Shown one piece after another: positions 1-12,142 of a stretch of 64,000 bases of DNA (position 1 is the first letter of the stretch; each line of letters opens with the position of its first letter). The stretch is from the NCBI GenBank assembly GCA_963575745.1, contig CAUYUJ010020175.1, positions 84,381 through 148,380 of the forward strand, read 5' to 3'. Both the position numbers and the translations under genes were made by a program. The stretch comes from Prorocentrum cordatum. Lineage: Eukaryota > Sar > Dinophyceae > Prorocentrales > Prorocentraceae. The notes under the pieces were generated by a model. The model saw only the letters and a list, made by a program, of their open reading frames with translations. It was not told the DNA's origin and ran no database searches.

Positions 1-800
1 CGCCATCCTCCGGGCCGCCGTGTGGAAGGCTCAGATTGGAGGCGCAGCCACACCCGCTGGTGGAATGGCAACTCTGGAACATGGTGACCATCTCGGGCGG
101 CAGGTTCGCCGCCGCGTCAAGCGAGGTGACGTTGGCAACCTTTCTCGCCTGGTGGTCCTGGGAATCCGTCGCCCGCTTCTTCGAGCTACTATTTGCCAGG
201 CTGTCAACTCAATCGTGGGTGCTTGCGCGTTGGCCAGCGACGCCCCGCGCAACCAGATCCCACATTCAACGCGGAGTGCGCGCCCGAGGGACCGTCTATC
301 TTCCTTGATCCCGCGGGCAGAATGGGCCTTGAGCCCCGCGTCCGCCCCTGCCCCCTTCAGACGCCTCGCGAATGGGTTTATTTTCTCGGGGGCGCGAGGC
401 AGGCGGCGGCGCGGATCTTCGGGCAGGGGCGAGTCGGGCCCACGGGGGACGCGCCCCAGGGTGCCATTCCTGTTCCCGCGGCGAGGATTTCTGTTGCTGG
501 CGAGGCCCCCGCGGCCGGGCCGGCAGCGTGGACGCGGCGGTGGACAAAGTGGGTCGGGCCGGGGTCGAGGGCGAAGAACACGCGCCTTGCCTGCGCGCCC
601 GCATCTCGGAGGTCCGCCCCCGCAGGTGATCGCGGCAGTTGTCTCGAAAGAAAGTGGCTCGACAGGAGTTGTTCTGAGGCTTCGGCACCTGCGAGCTCAA
701 ATGGGCCCCTGTCTCCTGGGAGTAGCGGCTTTCGTAATTCAATTGACGCAACGTCGCAGTTGTCGCTTCTGCTGGTCGGGGTCGCTGGTGGAGTCCTCAA
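1..800. other. No recognisable gene; GC-rich DNA
   Basis: Long open frames exist here on both strands, but they overlap in several frames, are rich in Arg, Pro, Gly and Ala, and show no domain I recognise. They are what GC-rich DNA with few stop codons would give by chance. An unrecognised exon cannot be excluded. Confidence 0.5.
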
Positions 801-1088
801 TGCAGATTCCTTAGTAAAGATTCGTTAATGCAGATTCCTTACTAAGGGTTCCTTGATAAGGATTCCTTAATGCAGATTTCTCACGAAGGGCCCCTCAACA
901 AATATTTCTCGATGCAGATTCTTCACTTGAGACTCCTTGCAGATCCCTCATCGAGAATACCTTCGTACATGTTCCTGTTCAAGGAACCCTGACTAAATAT
1001 TCCTTACGAAGGATTATTTCGCGCATCTTTCTTGCTGAGGATTCCTGACTGGGGATTTCTTGATAAGCACTCTTGAATAAGCAATCCT
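801..1088 (+). repeat. Degenerate short tandem repeat (TGCAGATTCCTTA-like)
   Basis: The phrase TGCAGATTCCTTA and decayed forms such as GGATTCCTTGATAAG recur many times. The unit is short and irregular, about 20 to 30 bp. The stretch is more AT-rich than its surroundings. It resembles in style the AGGAATCC block at 17620-17870, but the units are not the same. Confidence 0.6.
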
Positions 1089-4000
1089 TCGCAAGTGGCC
1101 CATCGCCCGGCGACTCCGCCCACACCCCGCGCGCGGAACAATCGCGCCCTCCGCGGCCCCACGTCGCCCCCCTCCCAGGGCGAGCTCAAGATTTCAGCGG
1201 AAAGAGAAGTTGATTGAGAGGTATCATATTGCATGCTTCCAGGAATCCCATGGTTCCAGGGCCGACTTGGCCAATGTTAGCCGACGATATGCGCGCGGGC
1301 ACATTGTGCGACAGCTTCATGGGGGATGGGGCAGCTGGGGGAGTCGCCACATTTGTCTATGTTGCTCTCGTTGCTTTGTTCCCGCGCTTGTTTCCTATCG
1401 AGGTGGTAGACGGGGGAGTCCTTCTGCCGCGTTGCTCGGGGCCTGCAGGGGGCCCCACGATGGCGGGCGCGCACATGCTCGACGCATGTGATAACATTGA
1501 GCGCGCGTAAGCTGCGCGCGGGGAAGATCTTAGATCTGCTGCCCCCTGCTGCTCACAGCTTCGCGCTGCTGCGGCTTCCGTGAAATCTATCAGCCTGACC
1601 CCGCGCGCAGGGACATGGTCGGGGACGAGATTCGCGGGTTCTATCGGCACGACGGATTCCACGCCACTCTCCCTGCGGGAATCGCCACTCGCCAATGGGT
1701 CGGTCGCATCGGCTAGCGCGGCTGGGGCCCTGACTTGCAAGGGGGCGTCGTCGGGCCATGTCCGCGTCGCAGCGACTATCGCTTGCCTCCAAACTTGGAG
1801 GCCCCCTCTCGGTGCCGAGTTCGATTAGCAAGCGCGGCGCGCACAGGAGGGTGGCATCAGCACGGCCGGGGGGGCTGACAATCTCAGATGACCCGTCGGA
1901 GCGCACTCGGAAAGTGAAAGCTTTTTTCGGCGCTGTAGCGGCTGAGTTTCGGCAGTCTCGAAAGAGCCGACGAGGGTCGAATGGCGCGGGGCGCCCCTGT
2001 TTCGCATTCGCGGCGCGCGGGGGGTGGGTGGGTGGGTGGGTGGGGGGGCAGCGGCGGCATCTCGTCGTCCGGGCTCGCCGATGCCGCGATGCATGCTTCT
2101 CCGCGTTTGATGTCGACCGCGGCGTCCGCGCGGGCCCCGACGGCCTGCGCTCTCTGATCGTCGCTGCGCAGAACGGATGGTTTGAGGGGGGGCTGGAGAA
2201 AGCGGGGCGGGACAGGGGAACTGAGGCGGGTAAGGGCAAGTGAAAGAAGCGTCTGCTGGCTCTGAAGAGAAGCTGGGCACTGCTGGGACGTCGCATTGGA
2301 TTGAGGGGGGTGCCGGGCGAGAGCCCCCCCCCGCTCGAACCCCGGCGACGCGGCCCGCGCGCTGGCCCCCCACCGGGGAAAAGTTCTCGCCCGCGCCCCA
2401 TCGCGATGAACAGCGCTGGCCTGCGATCTTTTTTCGCGTGCAGTCGATTGGCTGGCTGCCTCGCGAACCCTTCTGGCGCCTGGATCAGGGCGAACGCGAA
2501 AAAGCACGCGCGTTCCTAGCGACGCTCTGCTCCAGGTCCCGATGGTATCCCGCGCAGTTGTCGGGCGGCCCCTGAGGCCGCTGATGTTTTGGTCTACGTT
2601 CGCGAAGCGGCGCATGATGGCGAATGCGCTGCTCTTCCTGGGCGCCGTAGGATCAGTAGAAAGGCTTCCTCACCGAAGGGGGAAGAGCCCGCCGATCCGG
2701 GCGCCCCTGTCTCGAGGCTGCCCGGCTCGACCCGCCCCCTGTCTCTCTCCAGCGCGGATGCCGAGATCCTCTCGGGAGCGCTTTGCATTGCCCTCTCGGG
2801 CGCGATCTGCGTTGGTCTGAATGGGGGCAACGCCGCGGGCGGTAATGAGGCAGCCGCGCGGGGGCGTTAAAGGCCGCAAGATAACGGATCATGATATGGT
2901 GGAGGAATGGCGGCTTTGTCAGTAGATGCGGGAAGTTGATAAAGTTGGCATCTCATGCGTTGATTTGTCGGGCGGCATGCCCGTCGATTTTCTCGGCGCG
3001 GATTTCCCAAGCCCCCCGGGCCGCGGGCGCCCCGCAGGCGGCGATTGGTTTCTATGTCCCACTTTATTGGAGCGCCTTTGCAGCGGTTAATTTCGCTCAA
3101 ACGGCGGAGATCAGGCCCCCGGTCGCGCATGGAGTCAGGCGTGGAGACCCGCCGCCGATGGCCTTCTTCTCTCGAGCGATCGGCCCAGTTCTCAGATGGA
3201 TCAAGAACCAGCGCGCGCCCAGGCTGGGTCTGGTGCTTGCGCGCGCTGAGAATTGCTGCTTTGGTCTGCAGAATAGCATTGTTGATATGATGCCTGTGCT
3301 TCTACTGTTGGGCTTGTTATCATCTGCCATCGGTATCTCGCTGAGCATCGGCAAATGCTGCGCGCGCGTGCACGGCGCGCTATATAGCGAGCGTCTGTCT
3401 TGGCGCGCGGGGGGTAAGGGGGTCGGTTCCAGGCTATGAAATTCGAGACCCACGCATTATGCTCCGGGTTCTGGGTTGGGCCAATGGCCCGCGCCGTGGA
3501 ACGGCAGGGGGTCTCGGTCGATTCCCGGCAGAGCGCGCGACACTTTCGGCATCCTTTTTTGGGAGTGCCGACGACGATTCGGCTTCTCCATTCGAACTGC
3601 CTATCGGCATTGCAATATCGGCCTCCACGAGTTCAGGGTGCCCCAGAGGTCGGTAGACCATATCGGGAGGCGGTGGTCTTGACGGTGGGCCCTAGGCACG
3701 CGCTGAGCCATTGCATGCTTAGTCAGCGTCGAGGTCTGGGGGGTCATTTAAATTTTCGGGCTTGCCATTCATGTCGAAGGCGACGAGGTCGCGTCTAGGT
3801 CAAATGTACAGCGATTGCTTGGGTTTCGCACGATCAATAGCAGCTCATTAGTGGTGCGCGTGATGACGAGGTCCGTCTTGGTCGGCAGCTTTTCCCTTGG
3901 CGGAGGAACTCGTTAATTAGATGCGCGAATGGGGATGCCGCGAACCTTCTCTCTCCCGAAATGAAGCGGGCGGGCGGGAATGCCCAGCGTAGGGCGCGCG

Positions 4001-5450
4001 AATATCTTCTAGGGCTTCCGGCGCCGATGACTCCCTGGGTCCACCTGCAGGTTCGCATTGGGCGATGGCCCATGGAAGTTGGGATGCCAGCATTTCGCCT
4101 TCGGTCGCGGTTCAGGGCTTTTGAAAAGGCCTCGCGCGCCCCCCTTTCCCGCCGGCGTTCTCGGGATTCCTTCCCGTGGAGCGAGGACAGGAGGCGCTGT
4201 TTCCGCCGCGGGGGGCCCGACGACTTCCACCATTGCAAACGCTTCCCTGCGTTCAGATCTCCAGCGCCCCCTTGGGCCCCGGGCGTTCAGAACCTGCCAA
4301 GACAGTGGAGGGGGCTCTTGCGTGACGACGGTTCTTGGTCCTGCTCCCGTTCTGCTGGGGCCTGCGTGGGCGCTGGATCGCGACGTCGCGGCCGGCGCCG
4401 TTCCCGATGCCTTCCTGAAGACGCGCGCGCCCGCCGCCGCCTAGGCATGGCACTTCCTCCTCGAGGATTTGCGCAAGGCGGCGTGATAATTTGCCACGGT
4501 TCTCCGCGACCGCCCCTGTCCATGGGGCCCCAGGATCTTGTTTCTTGCGGGCCCTGGCCCCGCGATGTAGCCTTCTCGAAGTAGGCTATTGGTCTTGGAA
4601 TCGCTGTTTCCCTCTCGCCATGGAGGCGACGCGCGGACGCGCAGCGGCCAGCGCGGGCCCCCGGGAGAACGAGGGCAGCAACGGCCGCTCCGACGACCCG
4701 CCGCCCCCAGGCATTCGTTTTATTTGCGTCGTGCCCCCTGGCCTTCGGCGGCGCCCTCTCTTCTTGTTTCTCGTTTCGGCCCTCTCGCTGCGCCCCGGGC
4801 GTTGCTCCCTGCCTCTTCCGCGGGCCTTTGCATCAGCGCCCCTGTTCACTTGCCCTCGGTGCCGGGTGGGCTGCGTTCAGCCCCGTTCCTTGTGTCGTTG
4901 TGCTTGTATATTTTGTTTTCTGTGTTTGTCCTTGAGCGCATTGAGCTCGGTGAAGTAATGTCTCGTGGTTGTCCGGATCTGGGATCCCCGCTGCAAGTCC
5001 TTCTCCTTGCCCGCCCCTGCCGCTGCCTCCCCTGCCCAGCTGTGGGGTGGCGCGAAATTGGGGGCCTCGCGTTTGTCTTCGCTCCTGTGCCCCCTGTGCG
5101 GCCCCCCCGCTGCTGTTGCTGGCGTCGCCGTTGCTGCTGCTGCGCGCCCTCTCCCGCGCGCCCCTCCGCCGCTGCTCCGCGGCGCCGCTGGCGCTACCTG
5201 CCGCGGCGCGACGCTGGCCGGGGCCCTTCCGGCCGTGGGCGGGTCGGTTTGGGGGCGAGCGGCGAGCGGCGAGCGCCCCCCCTGCCCCGCCGCCGCGCCC
5301 GCCCCGCGCCCGTCGACGAGGTGCCCCGCGCGCCTCTCTGAGGGGGCAGGGCCCGCATTGCAGCCGGGCCCCTGCGCGGGCCCCCCGCCCCAGACGCGCG
5401 CGGAGGCGGCGAGCGCAGGCGCCCCCCTTGTTCAAACGCGGACCGGACAA
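1089..5450. other. No recognisable gene; GC-rich DNA with short low-complexity patches
   Basis: I see no coding domain, RNA gene or transposon here. Open frames overlap on both strands and are low in complexity. A run of five GGGTG-like units at 2020-2048 could form a G-quadruplex. The stretch 4700-5420 is extremely GC-rich, with runs of Pro, Arg, Ala and Gly codons in every frame. Confidence 0.5.
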
Positions 5451-5600
5451 TTGGCGCTTGCGAAACGGCCTTGGGCGTTTACTAAACAGCCTTGCCCTGG
5501 GCGTTTGCATCTTTGGGTGCGTTTACTAAACGGGCCTGGGCGTTGGCTTTTTTGGGTGCGCTTACTAAAGGACTTCGCGTGTCGGGGTGGTTACTATGGA
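5451..5600 (+). repeat. Short imperfect repeat around GTTTACTAAAC
   Basis: The palindromic word GTTTACTAAAC and the phrase CTGGGCGTTT recur at uneven spacings of about 20 to 50 bases. The copies differ slightly from each other. There is no coding signal. Confidence 0.45.
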
Positions 5601-5673
5601 GGTGGATTTGTTGACCCCCACTTGCGGAGCAGGGACTCTGCCCCCCCATTTTCCTGTCCTGCAGCTGCTTCTC

Positions 5674-5831
5674 TTTTTTTTGTTATCTCTCTTTCTCTCT
5701 CTCTCTCTCTCTTTCTCTCTCTTCCTGTCTCTCTCTCTCTCTCTATGTTTATCTCTTTTGTGTGTTTTCTCTCTCTCCCTCTCTCTCTCTCTCTCCCTCT
5801 CTCTCTATATATATATATGTTTGTGTGAATA

Positions 5832-5891
<60 letters not shown>

Positions 5892-6060
5892 CATATCTCT
5901 CCCTCTTTATGTACTTATGTTTGTTCTCTCTCTCTCTCTTTGTCTCTCTCTCTCTCTCTCTTTCTCTCTCCTTCTCTTTCTCACTCTCTCTCTCCCTCTC
6001 CCTTTTGTTTGGTTTTCCTCCCTCTTTCTCTCCCCTTGTCTCCCCCTCTCTCTATATGTA
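5674..6060 (+). repeat. (CT)n microsatellite
   Basis: Nearly pure CT/TC dinucleotide repeat with scattered TTT and TATATA interruptions, followed by a short TA/CATA-rich stretch to about 6130. The Ser/Leu-rich open frames here are artefacts of the repeat. Confidence 0.95.
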
Positions 6061-6248
6061 CGTGTATATATGTGTATTTGTACCTATACATAGATATATA
6101 CACATATATATATAGATATGAATATATGTATGTGTGGTTTTCTTTGTGGTGATTTACCCTCTCTCTCTCTGTTCCCCTCGCTGCTACCTGTTCGCGGACA
6201 TATTGACTACGGACTACTGCGGGTGCGCCCGCGGTGGGGGGAAAAAGG

Positions 6249-6285
6249 ATTCCTCCTCCTCCTCCTCCTCCTCCTCCTCCTCCTC

Positions 6286-6324
<39 letters not shown>

Positions 6325-6588
6325 CTACTCCTACTACTTTACTACTACTACTACTACTGCGCTGCTGCTGCTATCTACTACTACTAATACTACTACTACT
6401 ATACTTAATACTATTACTTATAGTAGTACTACTACTAGTATTTATTATTAATACTACCACTACTAATACTACTACTACTACTACGAAACTACCTATTACT
6501 CCTACTAATACTACTACTACTACCTACTACTAATACGACTTATACTACTACTACTATTACTACTACTACTACTACTACTACTACTACG

Positions 6589-6625
<37 letters not shown>

Positions 6626-7065
6626 TACTACTACTACTATACTACTACTACTACTACTATACTTACACTACTACTACTACTATACTTACTACTACTACTA
6701 CTACTACTGTACTACTACTTACTACTTACTACTCTACTACTACTATACCTCTACTACTACTACTATACTACTACTACTACTACTACTTACTACTACTACT
6801 ACTACTAGCTACTACTACTACTACTTCTACTACTACTACCTACTACTTACTACTATACTACTACACTACGACTACTACTTCACTACTACTACTGTACTGC
6901 TACTGCTACTGCTACCTGCTATACTGCTACTACTTACTATACCTATTACTACTACCTACTACTACTACTACTACGTAGCACTACTACTCTACTACTACTA
7001 CTACTTACTACTACTACTACTACTACTACTTGTACTACTAACTACTCCTACTATACTACTCCTTT
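6249..7065 (+). repeat. (CTC)n then long degenerate (TAC)n microsatellite
   Basis: A short (TCC)n block leads into about 770 bases of CTA/TAC trinucleotide repeat with many phase slips and point changes. The phase slips show that it is not kept open as coding sequence. Confidence 0.95.
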
Positions 7066-7079
7066 TCCCCCTCCTCCTG

Positions 7080-7516
7080 CCCTTCCCGCCCCCCCCCCTC
7101 CTCGACCTTGCCCTTGCGCCCGCCGCGCCGAGTTCGCCGACCGCGGGGGTGGCATCGACGAGGGCGAGTCGGCCGACGAGGAGGTGGAAGGCGTGTGCGG
7201 CCCGCGCAAAAGTGCCGCTTCGCGCTGAGGGGCGGAAGGGAGGGAGGGAGGGAAGGAGGGAGGGAGGAAGGGAGGGAGGGAGAGATGGGGGAGAGGGAGG
7301 GAAAAACGGAGGGAGGAGAGTGAGGGAAGAAGAGAGGAAAGGAGGGGGAAGGGGGGGGGGGAGAGGGGCGGGTGGCAGGGATAGCGGAGGGTAGGGAGGG
7401 AGGGAGGGACAGGGGGAAGGAAGGGGGAGGGAGGGAGGGAGGGAGGGAGAGAGGGCGCGAGGGCGATGGGGAGGGATGGGGACGGCGGGAGGGAGGGAGG
7501 GAGAGGGAGGGTGATG
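7080..7516 (+). repeat. Purine-rich GGGA/GGAA repeat
   Basis: C-rich sequence at 7070-7110 is followed from about 7228 by GGAGGGA and GGGAGGGA repeats. One strand is almost wholly purine. There is no coding signal. Confidence 0.9.
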
Positions 7517-8135
7517 AAAACACTGGACGGTGGCAATTAACGCTTTCAGGTACATATGTTCATGGCTGTGGAGGTACGTTGGCACCCCTGCAGACGGCCG
7601 TCTTCGTTGGCCGAGGGGTCGTAGGGAGGGTCTCGGCCCCCCTCCGGTGCCTATTGGCGGCACGGTGGATTGGTGCACTGATGGGAGCGGGGCCCCAGCC
7701 CCCCCCCTGTCTTGGCAGCTGCCGAGGGGTGGAGCCTATGATGGTCACCACCAGGGGGGCAGAGGCCTATGATGGTCCTCGCTGGAGGAGAGGAGGGAGG
7801 AGAGTCGGCGATTGCAAAGGGTACAGTGGGGGCCCATGCCAAGAAACACCCTGCATGTCTCCAGGGTGCCCTGGGTTTCTTGGGCTTCGATGGTTTTGCG
7901 ATGGAAAGCGCGGCGCTCCCACACCAAAAATCGATGGACGTCCTGTGGTCTCAGGGTTGGGTTTCTTGTGGAAGGCTTCTTGTGGACCGGCCTCCGCTGT
8001 ATGGTGACGTTGGGGTGTGGGTTGCGATCGGCGCCGTTGGGGCCAGGGGGGCACGGCACGGTCCTCGTCGGGCCATCTCAGGGCGCGGCGGGGAGCTCCG
8101 TCGAGGTCCTTGCCCGCCCCCCAGGGTGCCCCCCA
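7517..8135. other. No recognisable gene
   Basis: Mixed-complexity GC-rich DNA. The phrase GCCTATGATGGTC occurs twice about 35 bases apart (7733-7775). No domain is recognised in any frame. Confidence 0.45.
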
Positions 8136-8252
8136 GGGTCAAGTCGGGCGTGTCCCTCTACAGGAGGAATATTCAATTTTTGGGGAATATTTTGAGTATA
8201 TTTCATTTGTCGCCCAAAAGCCGCCTGTAGGGGGACATGCCCGACCTGACCC
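8136..8252. mobile_element. Inverted-repeat element, family A, copy 1
   Basis: A 117-bp element bounded by 29-bp imperfect terminal inverted repeats. The left end (8136-8164) matches the reverse complement of the right end (8224-8252) at 26 of 29 positions. The conserved core is GTCGGGCGTGTCC. The interior is AT-rich (AATATT, ATTTTGAGTATA) in GC-rich surroundings and holds no ORF. The same structure recurs six more times in this window, which suggests a non-autonomous MITE-like family. The transposase superfamily is not known. Confidence 0.8.
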
Positions 8253-8694
8253 CACGGTGCCTGTTGGAAATCACACCCTTTGCAAGCCACGCCCCTTGGA
8301 GTAACCGAAAGAAGCCGGTGTCCGGGAACATCTGGCCATCCATGGAGTCGAGGTCGGAGCGCCTGGCCGCGGGAGTCCTGACAAGAATCGTGCCCGACCC
8401 CCGGGGGAGGGGGAGGGTGGAGGGAAGGGGGAAGCACGCGGAGGCAAGGACCGCCCGCCCTGCCCCCGCCCCCCTCGGCTTGCTGGTTTCTTTGTATCCA
8501 TCATGCGTCTTCCTTCGATCTTGATCGGTGAGTGGATGAGAGGCGGCTCAAAAGAGGGGGAGGGGTCAAGCTAGGTGCGCTGGCTGCACATCTGACGTCC
8601 GATCCCTCCCTTCCATCCCGTACCATGGCGTAGATATCCTATGTGTTCGCGCAGTCGGATGTCGTGCAGGGCAATGATCCCGAGGGGATACACG
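8253..8694. other. No recognisable gene
   Basis: GC-rich sequence with no coding domain that I recognise and no notable repeat. Confidence 0.45.
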
Positions 8695-8870
8695 ATGGAT
8701 AGGAAAGCATGGCGTAGGAGAGCACGGCACAGCATGGCATGTCATAGCATGGCGTGGCATTGCGTAGTGAAGCATGCCATCACAAAGCATAGCAACGCAA
8801 AGCATGGCAGCGCACAGCGGTGCACAACACAGCATCGCATTGCATGCCGTGGCATGGCTCCGGATGACTT
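8695..8870 (+). repeat. Degenerate AGCATGGC/AGCACGGC repeat
   Basis: Words of the form AGCATGGC, AGCATAGC and AGCACAGC recur throughout. This is a decayed relative of the AGCAT pentamer block at 34905-35560. Confidence 0.8.
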
Positions 8871-9174
8871 AGAGGGTAGGTCGCCCGTCTACGAGAGGAC
8901 AGGGCCTGTCCGGAATGCCGGCTCCATGTCCTCCGCAACCGTGCCTGCCCGATGTGGGCGCTTTGCGCTTTCGAGTGCCAAGTGCCGTCCAGAGGCGCGG
9001 GAACGAGGCCAGCACTGCAGTGGGAGCACGAGTTAGAATGAGCGAAGCGCCGAAATGAGGGCGGCGCTGCAGCGGGAGCACCATTGTGGAAGAATCAGAA
9101 ACGACCGGATTGCAAAAAACACAGGACAAACTAAGTAGAATGGAACATTGTGTGCAACGGCTACAGTAACAGGG

Positions 9175-10080
9175 ATGGACATCGAAATCGTACCACGAAC
9201 CAGCACCATCAAGTACTTAGGCCAGACGATCACCTTCCACGACGCCACCGCGACCGAAGTCAAGCACCGGATTCAAGCTGCGTGGGTGTGTATTATGTAG
9301 CGGCCATTGACAATAATTCACCAGCAAACACTACCCATTGAGACATCGATTGCGACTTTACAAGGGTACAGTCATCCCTACTATGACGTACGGCGCCGAA
9401 ACCTGGACTCTGACAGAGCCCCTCAAGCAGCAGCTACGACGAACGCAACGACGCATGATCAGAATAATCATAGGGACACCGAGGAGACGCACAGCTGCAC
9501 CGACACCGCACCACGACCCAGCAGCAGACCAAAACAACACCCACCACCACAGTAGGGGATCCACCAATCCACGCGACTCTAACGATTCCAACGATTCCAC
9601 CGACTCCGACGTACGCAACGACCTTCCCAACCCACTCAATCTGCAAGGCGCAGGCAACGACGACGAGGACACGCAGCCAATCAGCAGGGGGGATGACGAC
9701 CTGGAGCTGTGGTCCGACTGCATCCGCAGAAGCACACGGAGGGCGGAATCACTCATGATCATGCACGATATGCCAGACGTATTGTATACACATTATAAAT
9801 TGGTATGGCCATGGGCGAATACGGTGTCTCACCATCCCACGACGCGCTGGACCCGGAGAGTGCTCGAATGGAACCCGAATCTCAATACGCGCCAGCGCGG
9901 ACGACGGCAGCATAGGGGGACAGCCAAAGCGGTGGGACGACGATTTCCGCAGCTTCCTGCACAGTCTGGACAGCGAGGCCGTAGAGGAACAGAACAGGGC
10001 AGCCACCCAACCACGATAACGCGAGCGCAACAACACGAACGACCTACGATGGATCCGGGCCGCTTGCGAGCCGGCATACG
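9175..10080 (+). pseudogene. Non-LTR retrotransposon reverse transcriptase, C-terminal remnant
   Basis: Three reading frames together match the end of an endonuclease/reverse-transcriptase protein of LINE type. From 9175 the frame reads a KYLGQTITF-like segment (thumb side of the RT) and ends at a TAG at 9298-9300. From 9338 another frame carries YGAETWTLTEPLKQQL and RTQRRMIRIIIG, which match the family pattern YGSETWTLTK..RLE.FERRMLR. Further on it has STRRAESLM and WTRRVLEWNPNLNTRQRGRR. At about 9935 the frame shifts again, and RWDDDFRSFLH continues the known RWDDD motif. The catalytic RT half and any endonuclease are missing. At least one stop and two frameshifts make it non-functional. 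It differs from the minus-strand LINE at 40-58 kb because it has no RNase H. Confidence 0.8.
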
Positions 10081-10136
10081 TTTCACAAGCTTGATTATTT
10101 TGGTGATCTTCTTTGTCGAGGCCACGGCTTCCACGC

Positions 10137-10712
10137 CATGTACTAATGAGCACGGGCGGGCTCCCCAGAGGAGCGAGCACGACTCCGGCGTTCGCCTTCG
10201 CCTTCGCCTTCGCCTCTGCCCTCCGCGTGGCAATGCCGCCGCACCCCTCACACGCATCGTGGCCCCATAAGGATCTCCCCCGAATGCCCCAGCAGATTTG
10301 CTCACATGCGCTTCTTCCGCCCATGACGGCGCAGCCCTCACACGCTTCGTGGCCCCAGAGGGGGTTCCATCGAATGCCCCAGCGGTAGTGCTCGCATGCG
10401 TTTCCCCCGCCCATTATGGCACACCCCTCATACGTTTTGTGGCTCCATAGGGAACAGCACCGAAGGCCCCAGCGGCAGTGCTCACATGCGTCTCCCCCGC
10501 CCATTACGGCACACCCCTCCCATGTCTCGTTGCCCCAGAGGGAGTTCCACCGAAGCCCGCAGCGACAGTCGTCATATGCGCCTCCCCCGCCCAGTATTGC
10601 GCTCCCCTTACACGCTTCGTAGCCCCATGGGAAGTTCCACCGAGGACGATATTCACAAGTGCGTCACTCTCAACTGCACGTGGTTGGGTCTTTTGCCAGG
10701 AGGATTTCCAAG
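10137..10712 (+). repeat. ~85-90-bp satellite array, copy 0, with right border sequence
   Basis: About six diverged copies of the unit seen again at 24.7-30.6 kb. Conserved words are GCCCCAG, CTCACATGCG, CCCCCGCCCATTA, CACACCCCTCA and CATAGGGA. The array ends in a border (about 10645-10712) with GAGGACGATATTCACAAGTG and GGTTGGGTCTTTTGCCAGGA, which matches the ends of the arrays near 27.4, 29.05 and 30.6 kb. I see no left border for this copy; it directly follows the reverse-transcriptase remnant. Confidence 0.8.
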
Positions 10713-11943
10713 GATTTCCATGTGAAAACACGTGCTTCCGCGTTTGAGATGTTGTCTTGTTTCCCGCTCATCCGCTCCGCTCCCTGAGTCCCCTGATCGC
10801 CTCCGTCCAGTTTCAATTAGGATCCACTGTGTAAGGCCGAGGCAGAAGTGCATTAAATGCAAGACCACCACGAGGCCGCTCTGGCGGCAGGATTTCTGGT
10901 GGGCAACCAGGACAGCAATTTGGACCACGAAAAACATGTGGGCGACAGCTGGCTACGACAGTAGGCTGCAACAGGTCGTGGCTGTTTTCACGGATTCGAA
11001 ATTGCTTCACCCCCCCGGGTCCGACGTTTTTACTATCCCTTTTGCCTGGGGATCCACGACTGCCTGCAGTATCCCATTCCGCGCGATTGCTAATCAACGT
11101 GTCTGGGGATTGTCAATCGGCGTGTATCTTCTCAGGGGCCAAAACCGCGACAATCCCCCCAGGCCCGAAATTGCTACCGTCCCTTTTCCTGTGGACCAAC
11201 GACGGCTTCCAGGAGTCGAACTCTGTAGGAAAATGATGGTGTTGTATACATGGCCTCTTCGGCTCAAACTTCGGCAGACAGACCATTGCTTACTTCACCT
11301 CCTTCCTACCCCTGCTCTAGGCAGGCCATCCACGGGACAGTTGTCCTGCCCTGCAATCGAGCCTTAACCCATCTGAGAGCGCCCTGGGTGGTTGGGAGAG
11401 AACGCGCCCAGATGGCGGCCAGCCTCTTGACCACGGCTTATCATCGGCATCGCGCGGAAGGAAGAGGGGAGCATCGTCGCGCCCGCGTGCGCGCTGGGGT
11501 CGGGCGGGCGGGCGGGCAAGGTCGGATCTGACAGTGCGGTGTTCCAGCATGGTGATTGTCGTGTGATGTATTGAACTACTGGCATCTACCTGATGAGGTG
11601 CGCAGTGGTCCCGCAAAGCCGCGTCGAGGTCGCGGACAGGCGACGCAGCCAGCGGCCCCCTCGACGGGCGACGTGGCCCCCCCCAGGCAGGAGGGGTGCA
11701 GATATGCTTCTGGCCTGCAGATATGTTCCTGGCTTGCAGATATGCTCCTGTCAGGAGGGAAAGGAACAGACACAATGAATCGTCGACTCCCAGGAAAAAA
11801 TATGGGAAGTGGTGGGAAGGCGAACACCCAGAAGATATGTGAAAATGTGGGGAATCCTGTTAGTTGTGTCTATGGCCTTCAGTGCTCCTGGCCTGCAGGG
11901 TGTTTTTTTTTGCCCGCGATATCTGTCGGGCCACTGGGCCACT
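10713..11943. other. No recognisable gene; short internal duplications
   Basis: A 211-codon plus-strand frame (10732-11367) is not low in complexity, but I recognise no domain in it. Two related segments at about 11008-11060 and 11155-11208 share CCCCCCGGGTCCGA-like and ATCCCTTTTGCCTG-like words, suggesting an old duplication. At 11693-11750 the word TGCAGATATG recurs three times at a spacing of about 20 bases. Confidence 0.4.
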
Positions 11944-12142
11944 GGCGGCGAGCGAGGGAGCGGGAAACGAGAAGAAGAAGGCCTTGCCAGAGGGCGGGCG
12001 GGGCTTCCCAGAAGCCCTCGCGCATTCCGAGAAGTTGTGGTTCGTCTTCGGGGGAGGCTTAGCAAACTTCTCGGAAGGACGGGGGACTTCAGAGCCTTCT
12101 GAGAAGGCTTTCTCTTTCTCACTTCACCCCCCCGCTCGCCGC
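11944..12142. mobile_element. Inverted-repeat element, family B, copy 1
   Basis: About 199 bp with terminal inverted repeats of roughly 38 bp: the left end begins GGCGGCGAGCGAGG and the right end finishes in its inverted match CGCTCGCCGC. The interior contains several CTTCTGAGAAG-like palindromes (GAAGCCCTC, CCGAGAAG, CTTCTGAGAAGG). A second copy with the same ends and the same internal words in the same order lies at 20697-20885. There is no ORF of its own. Confidence 0.7.

Noticed and set aside
20-828. Long overlapping ORFs at the start of the window
   Set aside because: Five or more overlapping frames on both strands are open because the DNA is GC-rich. None shows a domain or balanced composition.
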